From NCBI GenBank assembly GCA_964516325.1, contig CAZFAP010000001.1:1-64000 (forward strand): 64,000 nt of DNA. Reading direction: 5' to 3'. Both the position numbers and the translations under genes were made by a program. This document shows, in pieces, positions 44,030-52,423 of this stretch; the first letter of the stretch is position 1; every line of letters starts with the position of its first letter. The notes beneath the pieces were generated by a model, which made no database searches, had not been told where the DNA came from, and was given only the letters and a program-made list of their open reading frames with translations. This stretch comes from CAZFAP01 sp964516325 (GTDB lineage: Bacteria; Auribacterota; JABMQX01).

Positions 44030-44444
44030 TGCGGAGCTTCGCCGCCGCCCTCACCGATTCACCGATTTCACCATTGACTCCGCCCCCCTTAACCGACCCC
44101 ATTGGGGAGGCGTCCTTTCCCGAATCGTACGCGATCCTTCTCCGACGGGAACATCTGCGACAGGGCGCTCCCGAAGCCCAATCCGTTGTATGCCGTGAAT
44201 ACCCCAACGAGCGTCACCAGGGAGTTCGCCCCTGAACCCCGCTGACCCCGATGTGCTCGGGTGTGGCTGTATTTCGGTTGTTCGGCACGTCGGCTCGTCC
44301 CAAGAGTCGTAGGTTTGCGCCGTTGACGGAGGATCGTCGTGGCCGGTGGGGCCGGAGGAAGGGGCCTCGCCGGCTTCCAGCCGGCATCCCCCGTTAGCTA
44401 CCTGCTTCAGCTGGTGGTCAACCAAAGGGCGTCCCCTCCCCCAG

Positions 44445-44459
44445 CCGCCTTTCAGGCGG
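44445..44459. repeat. CCGCCT-TTC-AGGCGG palindrome, CCCGCC-family relative
   Basis: A perfect 6-base-arm palindrome related to the CCCGCC/GGCGGG family but with TTC loop. It follows a GCCGGC hairpin 60 bases upstream. Confidence 0.45.
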
Positions 44460-44528
44460 GCTTCTCGACCAATGGATTCATCCATCCGCTCCACCAAGAC
44501 ACAGCCACCCCCGCTGTGCTCCTCGGCA

Positions 44529-44557
44529 TTGACCCTCCGGCGCCAACCTGATAACAT
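44529..44557 (+). promoter_or_regulatory. Promoter of tRNA-Leu(UAA)
   Basis: TTGACC (44529-44534) and TAACAT (44552-44557) are separated by 17 bases and stand 18 bases before the tRNA 5' end. This is a good sigma-70 match. Confidence 0.6.
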
Positions 44558-44575
44558 TTCAGTTAGGAGCCCGCA

Positions 44576-44661
44576 GCCGGGGTGGCGAAACTGGCAGACG
44601 CAAGGGACTTAAAATCCCTTGGGGCGCAAGCCCCGTATGGGTTCAAATCCCATCCCCGGCA
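44576..44661 (+). tRNA. tRNA-Leu (anticodon UAA)
   Basis: The acceptor stem GCCGGGG pairs with CCCCGGC and the discriminator is A. The anticodon loop CTTAAAA inside AAGGGA/TCCCTT gives anticodon TAA. A long variable arm (GGGGCGCAAGCCCC) and the TTCAAATCC T-arm are typical of tRNA-Leu. The CCA end is not encoded. Length is 86 bases. Confidence 0.95.
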
Positions 44662-44935
44662 CGTACCTTAGGACTTTTCCGCGACCTCTCCTGTGTGCCG
44701 CACTGGCCTCGAAAAGTGTACGTGTTTTCGGAAAAAGCCTCGCGCACGGGCGAGGCGTTGTCTGTGATGAACCGCTCAAGGTCCGGCTCCGCGATAAGCA
44801 CCCTGCAAGCTCTTTCCCCCAGCCCCGGAAGCCGCACGAGGCGAGCCGCCCGCAGGCGATAAGGCGCTTCAGGGTGTTCTTGCTTATCCTCAACACCCCC
44901 GCCGCTTCATCGGTTGTCAGCAATCGGGGCAGCAT
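44643..44935 (-). pseudogene. Frameshifted HTH_17/excisionase-like gene beside tRNA-Leu
   Basis: ATG 44933-44935 starts LPRLLTTDEAAGVLRISKNTLKRLIACGRLA, the typical MerR/excisionase helix-turn-helix. Homologous sequence should continue as a wing plus DLERF helix. That continuation (RLPGLGERACRVLIAEPDLERFITD) exists in another frame from about 44838, so a single-base loss splits the gene there. GGGAAAGC precedes the ATG. It lies on the opposite strand, directly after the tRNA 3' end, the usual place for integrative-element excisionases. It may be a broken remnant of such an element. Confidence 0.6.
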
Positions 44936-45078
44936 GCTTTCCCTGTAGAAACTGACGTTTTGCCGTAAGGGGAGATGGGGGAGAGTCCGAGGGAAAGGGA
45001 GCGTTTTTGAGCCGTTGGGGGGAAGAACTGGGGAAAAAGTTGATTTTTCCTCTTCTTTTCTCTTGGCTCTTATATGCA

Positions 45079-45092
45079 TTATGATATCATAA
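45079..45092. promoter_or_regulatory. Perfect palindrome TTATGATATCATAA upstream of the DUF6788 gene
   Basis: A 14-base perfect palindrome ends 12 bases before ATG 45105, inside the expected leader or -10 region. It may be an operator or an element end. Confidence 0.4.
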
Positions 45093-45104
45093 CACATAAG
45101 AACA

Positions 45105-45509
45105 ATGAGCCCTTTATCCCAGATCAGTCGGGCGCGGCAGCGCATTGCGCAACTGGCTCGGCAACGGCAGGCGGTGGAACGGGTGCTCTTGGAGCGGTCG
45201 GCTCTGCTGAAAGGCACGCTGATCGAACTGCAACGCACCTGCGGGAAGCGGGGGTGCAAGTGCGCCCGGGGTCAGAAGCATACCTGCTGGCAGCTTTCGG
45301 CCAGCGTGGAAGGGAAGACCCGCGCCTGGAACGTGCCGCGTCGGTATCTTGCCGAGGTGAAACGGCTGACGGAGAACTACGGTCGTTTCCGCCGGGCCCG
45401 GGCGGCGTGGGTTTGGCTCAATGCCGAGATGCGGGAGCGTATCCATGAGGTGGAAGCGGCTCGCACCGTGGGGGATTTTCGAGATGAATACAGGCGTCAA
45501 AAAGGTTAA
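45105..45509 (+). CDS. DUF6788-like transposon-associated protein (134 aa)
   Basis: ATG 45105 starts a basic helical protein. It shows LLERSALLKGTLIELQRTCGKRGCKCARGQKHTCWQLSASVEGKTRAWNVPRRYLAEVKRL, the RTCGKxxCRC pattern seen in small proteins (DUF6788) carried next to transposases. Four Cys/His residues could bind zinc. The expected transposase follows only as an internally deleted remnant (45582-45962). A RERIHEVEAARTVG helix closes the protein. Function is unknown; recall of the family is moderate. Confidence 0.65.
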   Translation: MSPLSQISRARQRIAQLARQRQAVERVLLERSALLKGTLIELQRTCGKRGCKCARGQKHTCWQLSASVEGKTRAWNVPRRYLAEVKRLTENYGRFRRARAAWVWLNAEMRERIHEVEAARTVGDFRDEYRRQKG

Positions 45510-45581
45510 GAAAAGGGCAGCGGCGTTGCGGCGTGCCGCCAATCAGGGCAATCGCAAGCGGCTGGGGGGCAGGGTCGGTAC

Positions 45582-45962
45582 ATGTCTTGGAAGCATCTGA
45601 CGTGCAACCAGAAAGAAGTGGCCCGGCGTCTGGCTCACGGAGAGGAGAAGGTGTTCCTGACGTCACTCGGTGTTCATACCCCCCGGGACGTCGTGGACCG
45701 CTACGACCTGCGCAGTCTGATTGAGAGCTGCAGCAACCGCGATCTGAAGTCCCGCCAAAGGCGGGATTCAACATGACGCTGGCCTACCACAGTGAAGAGG
45801 GCGAGGAGATTGCCCAGGAATGCATCCGCCGGTACCGCCTCAAGACCATGGCGCAGACCCGACACAAATGCATGATCGTCTCCGGCGACCACTACGGGAT
45901 CTTTGATCTCGAAGAGCTGATGATGCTCGTCGGTCAGCGGGTGCGCTGCCCCATGCGCACCG
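45582..45962 (+). pseudogene. Internally deleted transposase remnant
   Basis: Two short overlapping frames look like parts of one transposase. The first (45582-45776) ends VVDRYDLRSLIESCSNRDLKSR, like the YDLRSLIEN-RELK block of DDE transposases of IS4/ISNCY type. The second (from 45773) begins LAYHSEEGEEIAQECIRRYRLKT and reads HYGIFDLEELMMLVGQ, like the C-terminal YYAIFDLEELMILLGK end. The catalytic centre between them is missing. The deletion point carries the CCCGCC-AAA-GGCGGG palindrome (45751-45765). Past ~45962 the frame loses resemblance. Family assignment is from memory of the motifs. Confidence 0.55.
45751..45765. repeat. CCCGCC-AAA-GGCGGG palindrome, copy 4, at transposase deletion scar
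   Basis: It is identical to the core at 42172. It sits exactly where the internal part of the transposase is missing. Confidence 0.6.
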
Positions 45963-46398
45963 ATGAAGAACAGTTCCGGAAGCTTCACGCGCTGCAGCCG
46001 CCCGGGCGCCACGCCCGTACTGTCCCCACAGCTCACCCCCTGGAGCCCCTTCCCCTGCAGCAGACCGGTCCGCCTTGTCGCCGAATGCCCAACTCAATCC
46101 ACCCGTACTCTTGCTCGCACACAACCGTCAACCCCTGGTAGCCCAGGCAGGCTGCCCCGCTTCGGGATCAGCCGAAAAATCACCCTTTTCTCCTCCCGCC
46201 ACGCCCGATTTCGCAACGAACCAGCGCCCTTATGGCACAATCTCAATTTGTCGGAGTCGGAGGTTGCCTGCGGGGCGTGCGCGCGTTATGGTCTTTCCTA
46301 TCAGTGATCCCGTTTTTGCCTGTCCCTCGGTTCGTGACACTGGACTCCCAAAGGACAACGCAAACGATGAAGTAGAAATTCAGCAGAGGAGCGTGACT
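45963..46398. other. Intergenic stretch after transposase remnant, no supported gene
   Basis: A frame stays open here but its product is Pro/Arg/His-rich and unlike a protein. The end carries AGAGGAG before the FG-GAP gene start. Confidence 0.45.
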
Positions 46399-47715
46399 AT
46401 GAGAAGTCGGTTGACTCTATGGGTCGCAGTGTTGGTGGTGGCTGCCATCAGATTGCACGCGGCCGAGCCAATTTTCGTCCCGGTCCAGATTGACGGGCCG
46501 GTTCACGATCCGGCAAATCACAGCTACTGGTTTGGCCCGTTCAGCGAATGTTGCAGCGTGTTGGATGCGGATGGCGACGGCGACCTCGACATCGCGGCGG
46601 GTCGCAACTGGTACGAAGCCCCCGATTGGGCCAAACACGAGAGCTTCCGCGACGGCGCCGAGGTCAACGGTCCCGAGACCGACAACAACAGCGAGTTTGC
46701 TATGGATGTCAATCGCGACGGGCGGACCGACATCGTCAGCTCGGGTTGGATGCGGATGAAGGGCGCCTTCTGGTACGAAAATCCGGGCAAGAAAGATGGG
46801 AAATGGAAGGCCACGAGGATTCATTCTGCAAGGAGCATGGAGGGAGTCATTCACGGAGATATGGATGGAGACGGTGACGACGACATCCTCTGTAACCATT
46901 GGGGTCTGGTGCCCGGGCAGGGGATGACATGGCTGGAAGCGATTGGCCGAGAGCCGTGGTTTATCGAGCACGTCATCGGCGCCGAAGGAGAGACTCACGG
47001 GAACGGCCTCGGGGATATTAACGGCGACGGTCGGACAGACATTGTGACGCCGGTTGGCTGGTACGAGGCGCCTGCGAAACCGGCGGAGCAGAAGTGGACC
47101 TTCCACGCGGATTACAGGTTCACGGTGGCGGTTGGTGGGGCGGCGGCTTCTCACCCGATCCTGATCCACGATGTCAACGAGGACGGCCTCAACGACATCA
47201 TCATCGGCGCCGCGCACACGTACGGTCTGGCGTGGTTGGAGCAGTCGGTTGATGCCAAAGGAAAGCGGAGCTTCACGCAGCACTGGATCGAGACCGATTT
47301 CGGTCAGTTCCACACCATGGCGCTGGGCGATTTGAATGGCGATGGGAGGCCGGACCTGGTGAGTGGGAAGCGGCTGTTTGCCCACCATGGGCGGGACGTG
47401 AGTTGGCAGGAGCCGATTTTCGCGTTCTGGTACGACATTCGGGGTGGGAAGTTCGAGCGGCATCTTCTGGCCTTCAACCATCTTCCGTATTACCCCAGCG
47501 AGAAGAATATCAACCCGCCGCCGAACTTTGTCCCCGCGGTGGGGATGAAGCTGAATATCGCCGACATGGATAAGAATGGCAGAAACGATGTCGTTTTTTC
47601 CGGAAAGGGTGGTCTGTACGTCTTCTACAACACAGGAGCGACGCCGTCTCCCGTAGGAAAACACAGGCTGCCGCCGGAGGAAACTTATCCCTCGTGGCGA
47701 GCATGGTACGACTGA
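46399..47715 (+). CDS. Secreted FG-GAP/VCBS beta-propeller protein (438 aa)
   Basis: AGAGGAG eight bases ahead fixes ATG 46399. A signal peptide (LTLWVAVLVVAAIRLHAAE) precedes repeated Ca-binding blades: DADGDGDLDIAAGRNWYEAP, DVNRDGRTDIVSSGW, DMDGDGDDDILCNHWG, DINGDGRTDIVTPVGW, DVNEDGLNDIIIGAAH, DLNGDGRPDLVSGKR and DMDKNGRNDVVF. That gives seven blades, a complete propeller. Such proteins bind polysaccharide or mediate surface contact. It is followed 51 bases later by a DUF6807 gene, and the two are probably one unit involved in carbohydrate use. Confidence 0.87.
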   Translation: MRSRLTLWVAVLVVAAIRLHAAEPIFVPVQIDGPVHDPANHSYWFGPFSECCSVLDADGDGDLDIAAGRNWYEAPDWAKHESFRDGAEVNGPETDNNSEFAMDVNRDGRTDIVSSGWMRMKGAFWYENPGKKDGKWKATRIHSARSMEGVIHGDMDGDGDDDILCNHWGLVPGQGMTWLEAIGREPWFIEHVIGAEGETHGNGLGDINGDGRTDIVTPVGWYEAPAKPAEQKWTFHADYRFTVAVGGAAASHPILIHDVNEDGLNDIIIGAAHTYGLAWLEQSVDAKGKRSFTQHWIETDFGQFHTMALGDLNGDGRPDLVSGKRLFAHHGRDVSWQEPIFAFWYDIRGGKFERHLLAFNHLPYYPSEKNINPPPNFVPAVGMKLNIADMDKNGRNDVVFSGKGGLYVFYNTGATPSPVGKHRLPPEETYPSWRAWYD

Positions 47716-47766
47716 TGACGAGTTGGGAACTAAAGACAAGAGTCCGGTGCGGAAGGATGGTGCGCG

Positions 47767-48741
47767 ATGAAGATAGCAAGAGTCAGGAGCGCGGTTGCAC
47801 TCGCGCTGTTTCTGTTCGTCGGTTTCGGATGGCACGGGGATGCCGCTGCAGGAGAGGAAGCAGGGAAAACCTTTACTCTCAGTCCCGATGAATACGGAAT
47901 GGTGTTGAAGATGCCGGACGGGCGAACTGTCTTCCGGTACATGACCAAAAAGCCCGCCGACAGTGAGTTGACAGCGAACAGCGTCTGGTGCTTTTATCCG
48001 GTGAACACACCGTCCGGAGAACGGGTGGTGGACTTCGCTCCAAGCGACCATCGTCATCACCGGGGAGTCTTTCTTGCCTGGCATTCGATCACAGGCAAGA
48101 AGAAGGCGGACTTCTGGGGGTGGGGCGAGTGGGCGCCGACAAAGGACCGCGCCATTCAGAACCGGAGCGTCAAGCTTGTCAAGGCCGACGCAGGCCACGC
48201 TATGCTCGAAATTCGCAACGACTGGCTCGTCGAGGACGAGCCGATGATTCATGAGCTGCTCAAGGTGGATGCCTGCGAAAGAGAGAAATGCTACGTGATT
48301 GACCTCGATTATCAGTTGACGCCCACTCAGGACGTCACCCTCGATCAGACTGCCTTTGGCGGCTTCTGTGTAAAAGCACGAAAGGAGGGGAAAGGCGCGT
48401 ACACCAGTCCCGACGGAAAGGTGAGACTACCAGACCCTCACTACCTCAAACCCGAAACCGACTGGCCGGCAGCCGACTGGTACGATTACACCATGGAGCT
48501 GACCAACGGCAAGACCATCGGGATCGCCGTCCTCGACCACCCGGACAATCCGCCGACAACCTGGCACAACCTCGCTCCTATCGCCATGCTCAACCCCTGC
48601 ATCGTGGCCCCGAGACGGGTCAATCTGAAGGAGGGGAAGCCCCTGCATCTTCGGTATCGCGTTGTCCTCCACGACGGCCTACCGCCTGTGGAATTGCTCA
48701 GGAGCCTCACCAGCGAGTGGCGGCAGAAGCGTTCTCAGTAG
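47767..48741 (+). CDS. Secreted DUF6807 family protein (324 aa)
   Basis: A signal peptide (SAVALALFLFVGFGWHGDAAAG) is followed by the family marks FRYMTKKPADS, DFAPSDHRHHRGVFLAWHSI and FGGFCVKARKEG. The family has been called PmoA, but it is unrelated to methane monooxygenase. It is common in sugar-degradation clusters of PVC and Bacteroidetes bacteria. The DHRHHRG histidines may bind metal or sugar. It pairs with the FG-GAP gene upstream. The activity is unknown. Confidence 0.85.
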   Translation: MKIARVRSAVALALFLFVGFGWHGDAAAGEEAGKTFTLSPDEYGMVLKMPDGRTVFRYMTKKPADSELTANSVWCFYPVNTPSGERVVDFAPSDHRHHRGVFLAWHSITGKKKADFWGWGEWAPTKDRAIQNRSVKLVKADAGHAMLEIRNDWLVEDEPMIHELLKVDACEREKCYVIDLDYQLTPTQDVTLDQTAFGGFCVKARKEGKGAYTSPDGKVRLPDPHYLKPETDWPAADWYDYTMELTNGKTIGIAVLDHPDNPPTTWHNLAPIAMLNPCIVAPRRVNLKEGKPLHLRYRVVLHDGLPPVELLRSLTSEWRQKRSQ

Positions 48742-48928
48742 TAGCTCCCTGAGCGAAAGCGGCGTCTTTTACCATCTCAGGGGATGGTTGTCGGCGCGGG
48801 TGAGAGGATCGAGTCGAATGGGGTGAGCCTTCAGTCAAGCGAAGACGGGGCACGCGGCGCCCGGGACGTGCGGGGATGAGGATCTGCGACAGGAACTGGA
48901 TGCGCCCAATCCACGCGGGACCGACCCA
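48742..48928. other. Convergent spacer, no gene
   Basis: It separates the DUF6807 gene from the minus-strand chimeric gene. I see no terminator with a T-run. Confidence 0.4.
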
Positions 48929-50125
48929 TTACGGCTTTCGGACTTCCGCTATCTTGCTGGTGTTCGGGTCTATCACCCAAACCTCCGAAAATCCTTCGGG
49001 CGCCAGCCGCCGCTCAAAGGGGGCCTTCATCCTGAAGTAAACAGCCAATTCCACTTTCAGAAGAATGTTTCCACCCTCATATCCCAGACGATCGAATGCC
49101 TCTTTTTCTATTTTGTCAGCCACGACTCCGGGTTGAGCCTTGTACCACGGGAGATCCTGTTCTGGTCTGGCGTAGTGCCCGGCGAACTTGCTCGCGTCCT
49201 GAAAGTCCGCCGAATAGCCCTTCCAGAGTGCCTCGAAATCAAATTCTCGATCGTTTATGGTCAGGGTCGCCGCCTGCGACTCTCTGGCTCCCACGGAGTT
49301 GCCGACGACGCATACGTAGTTGCCTTCATCGCTCTTCTGGACCGACGAGATCGTGTATTCGGCCTGAACTGCGCCTTCGATCTTCTTACCGTCTTTCATC
49401 CACTCGTACGATGCGCCTCCCGCAGCCACAACATGGAACGTAACCGGATTCCCCACTTCCGCCGTCGTAGATTTGGGTTGAGATGAGATGATGGGGAGTC
49501 GCCCCGTCTTGAAACTGTACGCCTGCTTTTCCATGCGGTTGCGGGCAAGGTCTGTTGCCTCGACCATCACCGTCACGGTCTGTCCTTCCTGGAAGTCTTC
49601 GGCTGGGTCGCAAGAAACCAGATACCCATTCTGGCTTTCGGTGATTTCAGGGTTCCCAGGCTGATCGTTCACCGTCATCGTGACTGTCTTCGCGTCCACT
49701 CCAATGCCGTCATCCTTGACATGCAGGGTGATCGCCGCGCCGATGGGAACGTTCTCTGCGTCGTTAGGTGGTGAAGGATTCGCTGTATAAGGGGGCCGAG
49801 TGTCCACGACCCTGACGGTTCTGGTCGTCCTCCTTTCATTTCCTGCGGAATCCTTGACTCTGTAAACCAACTTGTATTCGCCCAGCTTTGCATGGTCCAC
49901 AGCCCCCTCGACGACCACCGCACTCGTAAGGTCTCCGCCGTCGCCGTCTTCGGCTGTGTACCCTGGCTCGCTGTAGGGACCATTCCCCATTTCCAGGGTC
50001 ATGAAACCATCGTCCTTCAATGTGAGCACTGGGGGAATGCTCTCGACGGCCTTATAGACGATGCCCATGCCGCCTTCGCCCAACTTCTCAAGGACGCGGT
50101 AATGGGAGATTTCTTGCCCGATCAT
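48929..50125 (-). CDS. Chimeric protein: protein-kinase glycine-loop start fused to Ig-like domains (398 aa)
   Basis: ATG 50123-50125 starts MIGQEISHYRVLEKLGEGGMGIVYKA, the exact opening of bacterial Hanks-type Ser/Thr kinases. At residue ~27 the kinase stops, before the catalytic Lys, and a DUF5011-type Ig domain begins (VESIPPVLTLKDDGFMTLEMG, YSEPGYTAEDGDGG). A Big-like domain (~120-215), an I-set-like Ig (~220-300; SYEWMKDGKKIEG) and a ~95-residue tail follow. There is no signal peptide, so the Ig domains would stay in the cytoplasm. It has all the marks of a deletion fusion between a kinase gene and a secreted-protein gene. It may be non-functional. Confidence 0.7.
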   Translation of the reverse strand: MIGQEISHYRVLEKLGEGGMGIVYKAVESIPPVLTLKDDGFMTLEMGNGPYSEPGYTAEDGDGGDLTSAVVVEGAVDHAKLGEYKLVYRVKDSAGNERRTTRTVRVVDTRPPYTANPSPPNDAENVPIGAAITLHVKDDGIGVDAKTVTMTVNDQPGNPEITESQNGYLVSCDPAEDFQEGQTVTVMVEATDLARNRMEKQAYSFKTGRLPIISSQPKSTTAEVGNPVTFHVVAAGGASYEWMKDGKKIEGAVQAEYTISSVQKSDEGNYVCVVGNSVGARESQAATLTINDREFDFEALWKGYSADFQDASKFAGHYARPEQDLPWYKAQPGVVADKIEKEAFDRLGYEGGNILLKVELAVYFRMKAPFERRLAPEGFSEVWVIDPNTSKIAEVRKP

Positions 50126-50590
50126 GGACGGATCCTTGTGCTCATCCGGACTGGATCAACCTCCGAAAGGAGTAGGCCTCTTTTCTGCATGTAGTATACT
50201 ACCTCGCTGGCGACCAGCAATTCCTTTCTCGTGTTGCGAGAGCTGTGGCTATCGGCACACCCTATGTTCTGCTTCAAAAGCATGCTCCGCCCAACAACTC
50301 GGTCAACCAAGCCGTTATCCACATGGCTTTCGATGTGGCATTCCCGCTCATCGTGCCTTCGTGCCCTGGCGGCGAGGACGCCGTGACAACCACAGAAACA
50401 CCAAGACGCAAAAAGGATCGTACGGTGAAGGAATCGCGCACCTCGGGCGGTAACGCTGCCGCGTCGTTTTGTGGGACGCTGGCGCCACTTGGCGAGAGAA
50501 CAGGGAATTCGAGTTCTGCTCTGAAACTCGGCGCCGCGGAGTCCGGATTCTCGTGGTCCCCGCGTGAGCGACGTTCGTGAGCGACTGCGG
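50126..50590. other. Intergenic region between chimeric gene and SGNH-like gene
   Basis: No supported coding frame. A perfect 12-base palindrome GTAGTATACTAC lies at 50191-50202, upstream of the chimeric kinase start, and could be an operator. The remaining open frames have poor composition. Confidence 0.45.
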
Positions 50591-51949
50591 CTATTGAGAC
50601 GTGACCCGGTAGTAGCGTTCGCCGATGCCGGTGATGTCTTCGCCTTCCCAACCGCTATTCGTGGTGGGCCAGGCGCCGGGAGCATTCTGCCAGATTGCGC
50701 CAGCCAGCTTCTCGGTCCACTGCACGGAGTATCGCCCGTTGCCGAACCTTTGCCACGTGAGCGAGACTTTGTTTTCGGTCCTCGTGATGCTCGGCGGGTA
50801 AAGCGGCGCCAGACCGTTCTTCCAGCGGTTGACCATGGCGTTGATCCACGGGTAGTACGAACGCTGGGGCATGCCGGTGTGGCTCTGACTCCAACTGTCA
50901 GTGCCGCCGCAGAAGACCACGGCGGTGCGGTGGTTGAGCCATGGCTCGGGGTGGTCGTCGTTCCCCGCGTTCCTGCCAAGCTCCTCGGAGTCGGTGGTGT
51001 CAAGCGTCTCGTCGGGAAAACCTCCCACCGGAAACCAGGCGTATTCGGCGTCCAGGACGGGATCATCGCTCGTCCAGGCGATGGCGTTGTGCCAGTCAAA
51101 GGCGCAGACGTTCGTGAGTGGATAGTCCTCAAAAGTGTCGGTGCCCGTCGGGTCGTATTCGTGCAGCCAGTCCTCTCGAAGCCAGCGTGCGAATTCGCGG
51201 CACTTGTGCGCCTCGTCGTCTGACAGATAGCACATCGGCGGCGCCTGCATGGCGATGAAAAGAAGGTCAGGATGCTCCACAAAGAGGTTCAACATTCCCC
51301 TGTACGCGACCTTGAGTTGGGCCAGGGAGGAATCCGCCCCACTCCAGTCGCCATGACTCCAGTGGGTGTCTGTGTAGCCGTCCTCTACGGAATCCGTGGA
51401 GTTGAGATAGACGAAATTATTGACGCCGTTGTCCGAGTAGGGGGTGCCGCCGATTACGCTTCCCTCAGCATTGTAAACCGTATCGTAGCTGGACACAGAC
51501 GACCCGGGATAGCATGGTTTGAACATGATGATGTCCATCTGTTCCGCGCGATATTCATACCACGCCAACATGAAGTCGTCGGGCGGAATCTCCCGGACCG
51601 GACTCACCCCGGGACCTTCATAGCGATAGTACTTGTCGCTGAGCTTGACGCCGAGCTCCCGCTGGAACCGCTTGTACCAGTGCCGGTAGTCCGTATAATT
51701 GTTCCCATAAACGTACTGTTCGCCGATGCGGGAGTGCAATGTGTAGCCGAGGTTTTCCAGTGCGACGCTCAGTCCGTCGTCCAAAAGGTTGCCTCCGGAA
51801 GAGTGATGAAAGAAGTTGAACACCATGTCGCCGATATTCTCCGGTGTGTCGAAATTGTATTCGTCGAATTCCGCCCAGAGAGGCGGAGCGAAAAGGAATA
51901 CGAAAAGGGAGACGGCGACCGCAAGGTCAAAACGGAAACCATTTCTCAT
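50591..51949 (-). CDS. Secreted SGNH-like protein with C-terminal tail domain (452 aa)
   Basis: The signal peptide is FDLAVAVSLFVFLFAPPLWAE. The mature part opens NFFHHSSGGNLLDDGLSVALENLGY, resembling the first block of SGNH hydrolase-like proteins that use HHSxG rather than GDSL. Other segments (DIIMFKPCYPGSSV, MLNLFVEHPDLLFIAMQAPPM) fit the SGNH topology of strand-helix with a short mid-protein PP turn. The C-terminal ~70 residues (VSLTWQRFGNGRYSVQW, ending RYYRVTSQ) match the tail domains of the 1798-residue and DUF5011 proteins. Function is probably esterase-like or binding. It is monocistronic. Confidence 0.6.
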   Translation of the reverse strand: MRNGFRFDLAVAVSLFVFLFAPPLWAEFDEYNFDTPENIGDMVFNFFHHSSGGNLLDDGLSVALENLGYTLHSRIGEQYVYGNNYTDYRHWYKRFQRELGVKLSDKYYRYEGPGVSPVREIPPDDFMLAWYEYRAEQMDIIMFKPCYPGSSVSSYDTVYNAEGSVIGGTPYSDNGVNNFVYLNSTDSVEDGYTDTHWSHGDWSGADSSLAQLKVAYRGMLNLFVEHPDLLFIAMQAPPMCYLSDDEAHKCREFARWLREDWLHEYDPTGTDTFEDYPLTNVCAFDWHNAIAWTSDDPVLDAEYAWFPVGGFPDETLDTTDSEELGRNAGNDDHPEPWLNHRTAVVFCGGTDSWSQSHTGMPQRSYYPWINAMVNRWKNGLAPLYPPSITRTENKVSLTWQRFGNGRYSVQWTEKLAGAIWQNAPGAWPTTNSGWEGEDITGIGERYYRVTSQ

Positions 51950-52423
51950 GATCCGGTCCTCCTGTTATCTGCTGCCAGGCCGCAGTGCGAACAATTCGCT
52001 AAAGTCTGCTGGACGCCATGGAATCTGGGGGAGAGAGCCTGTCCCTGGGTTAGCCACTATGAATGATAATCGTGACGTGGCTGGGCGGCAGCGCGCCGCC
52101 CGCCTGCCCACCTCAGCACCAGACACTGCACCCACCCTACCCCGCTGGAAATGCCGTGAGCAAAATGTGGGTCGTTCGGATACTCCACTCAGCCACCGGT
52201 TGGCGTACACGGAACGCATTCTATCAAAATGGAACTCGCCAGCGAAAGAAGGCTTCCATCGCCACCCCTCCCGAATTCGGGCGTTGCGTATGGGTCAGAA
52301 GTGGGTTATCCTCTGACTCAGTGGGAAGTGTCGTCTCGTTTCCTGTTGACCAGGCCAGAGTCATCGCTGGTCATCCGTGAAAAGGTACCGAAGGCGATCA
52401 CCGCGATAGGAGGGGGCGCAACG
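51950..52423. other. Divergent intergenic region, no supported gene
   Basis: It separates the SGNH-like gene (minus) from the DUF5011 repeat gene (plus). The frame upstream of ATG 52424 stays open but has a basic, proline-rich product and no start signal. AGGAGGGGG (52409-52417) is the ribosome binding site of the next gene. Confidence 0.45.

Larger units (their letters stand above)
44030..44575. other. Intergenic region before tRNA-Leu, palindromes and a tRNA promoter
   Basis: No supported frame. Hairpins GCCGGC-TTCCA-GCCGGC (44369-44385) and CCGCCT-TTC-AGGCGG (44445-44459) are present. The tRNA promoter lies at its right end. Confidence 0.5.

Noticed and set aside
46417..48252. A 611-codon open frame antisense to the FG-GAP and DUF6807 genes
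   Set aside because: It is the complement of two real genes with clear domains and ribosome binding sites; its product is Arg/His/Pro-rich.
50245..50580. Plus-strand frame between the chimeric gene and the SGNH-like gene
   Set aside because: There is no ribosome binding site and the composition is not protein-like.
50122..51282. A 386-codon minus-strand frame overlapping the SGNH-like gene
   Set aside because: Composition is Thr/Arg/Ser-rich and the other frame has a signal peptide and a domain.
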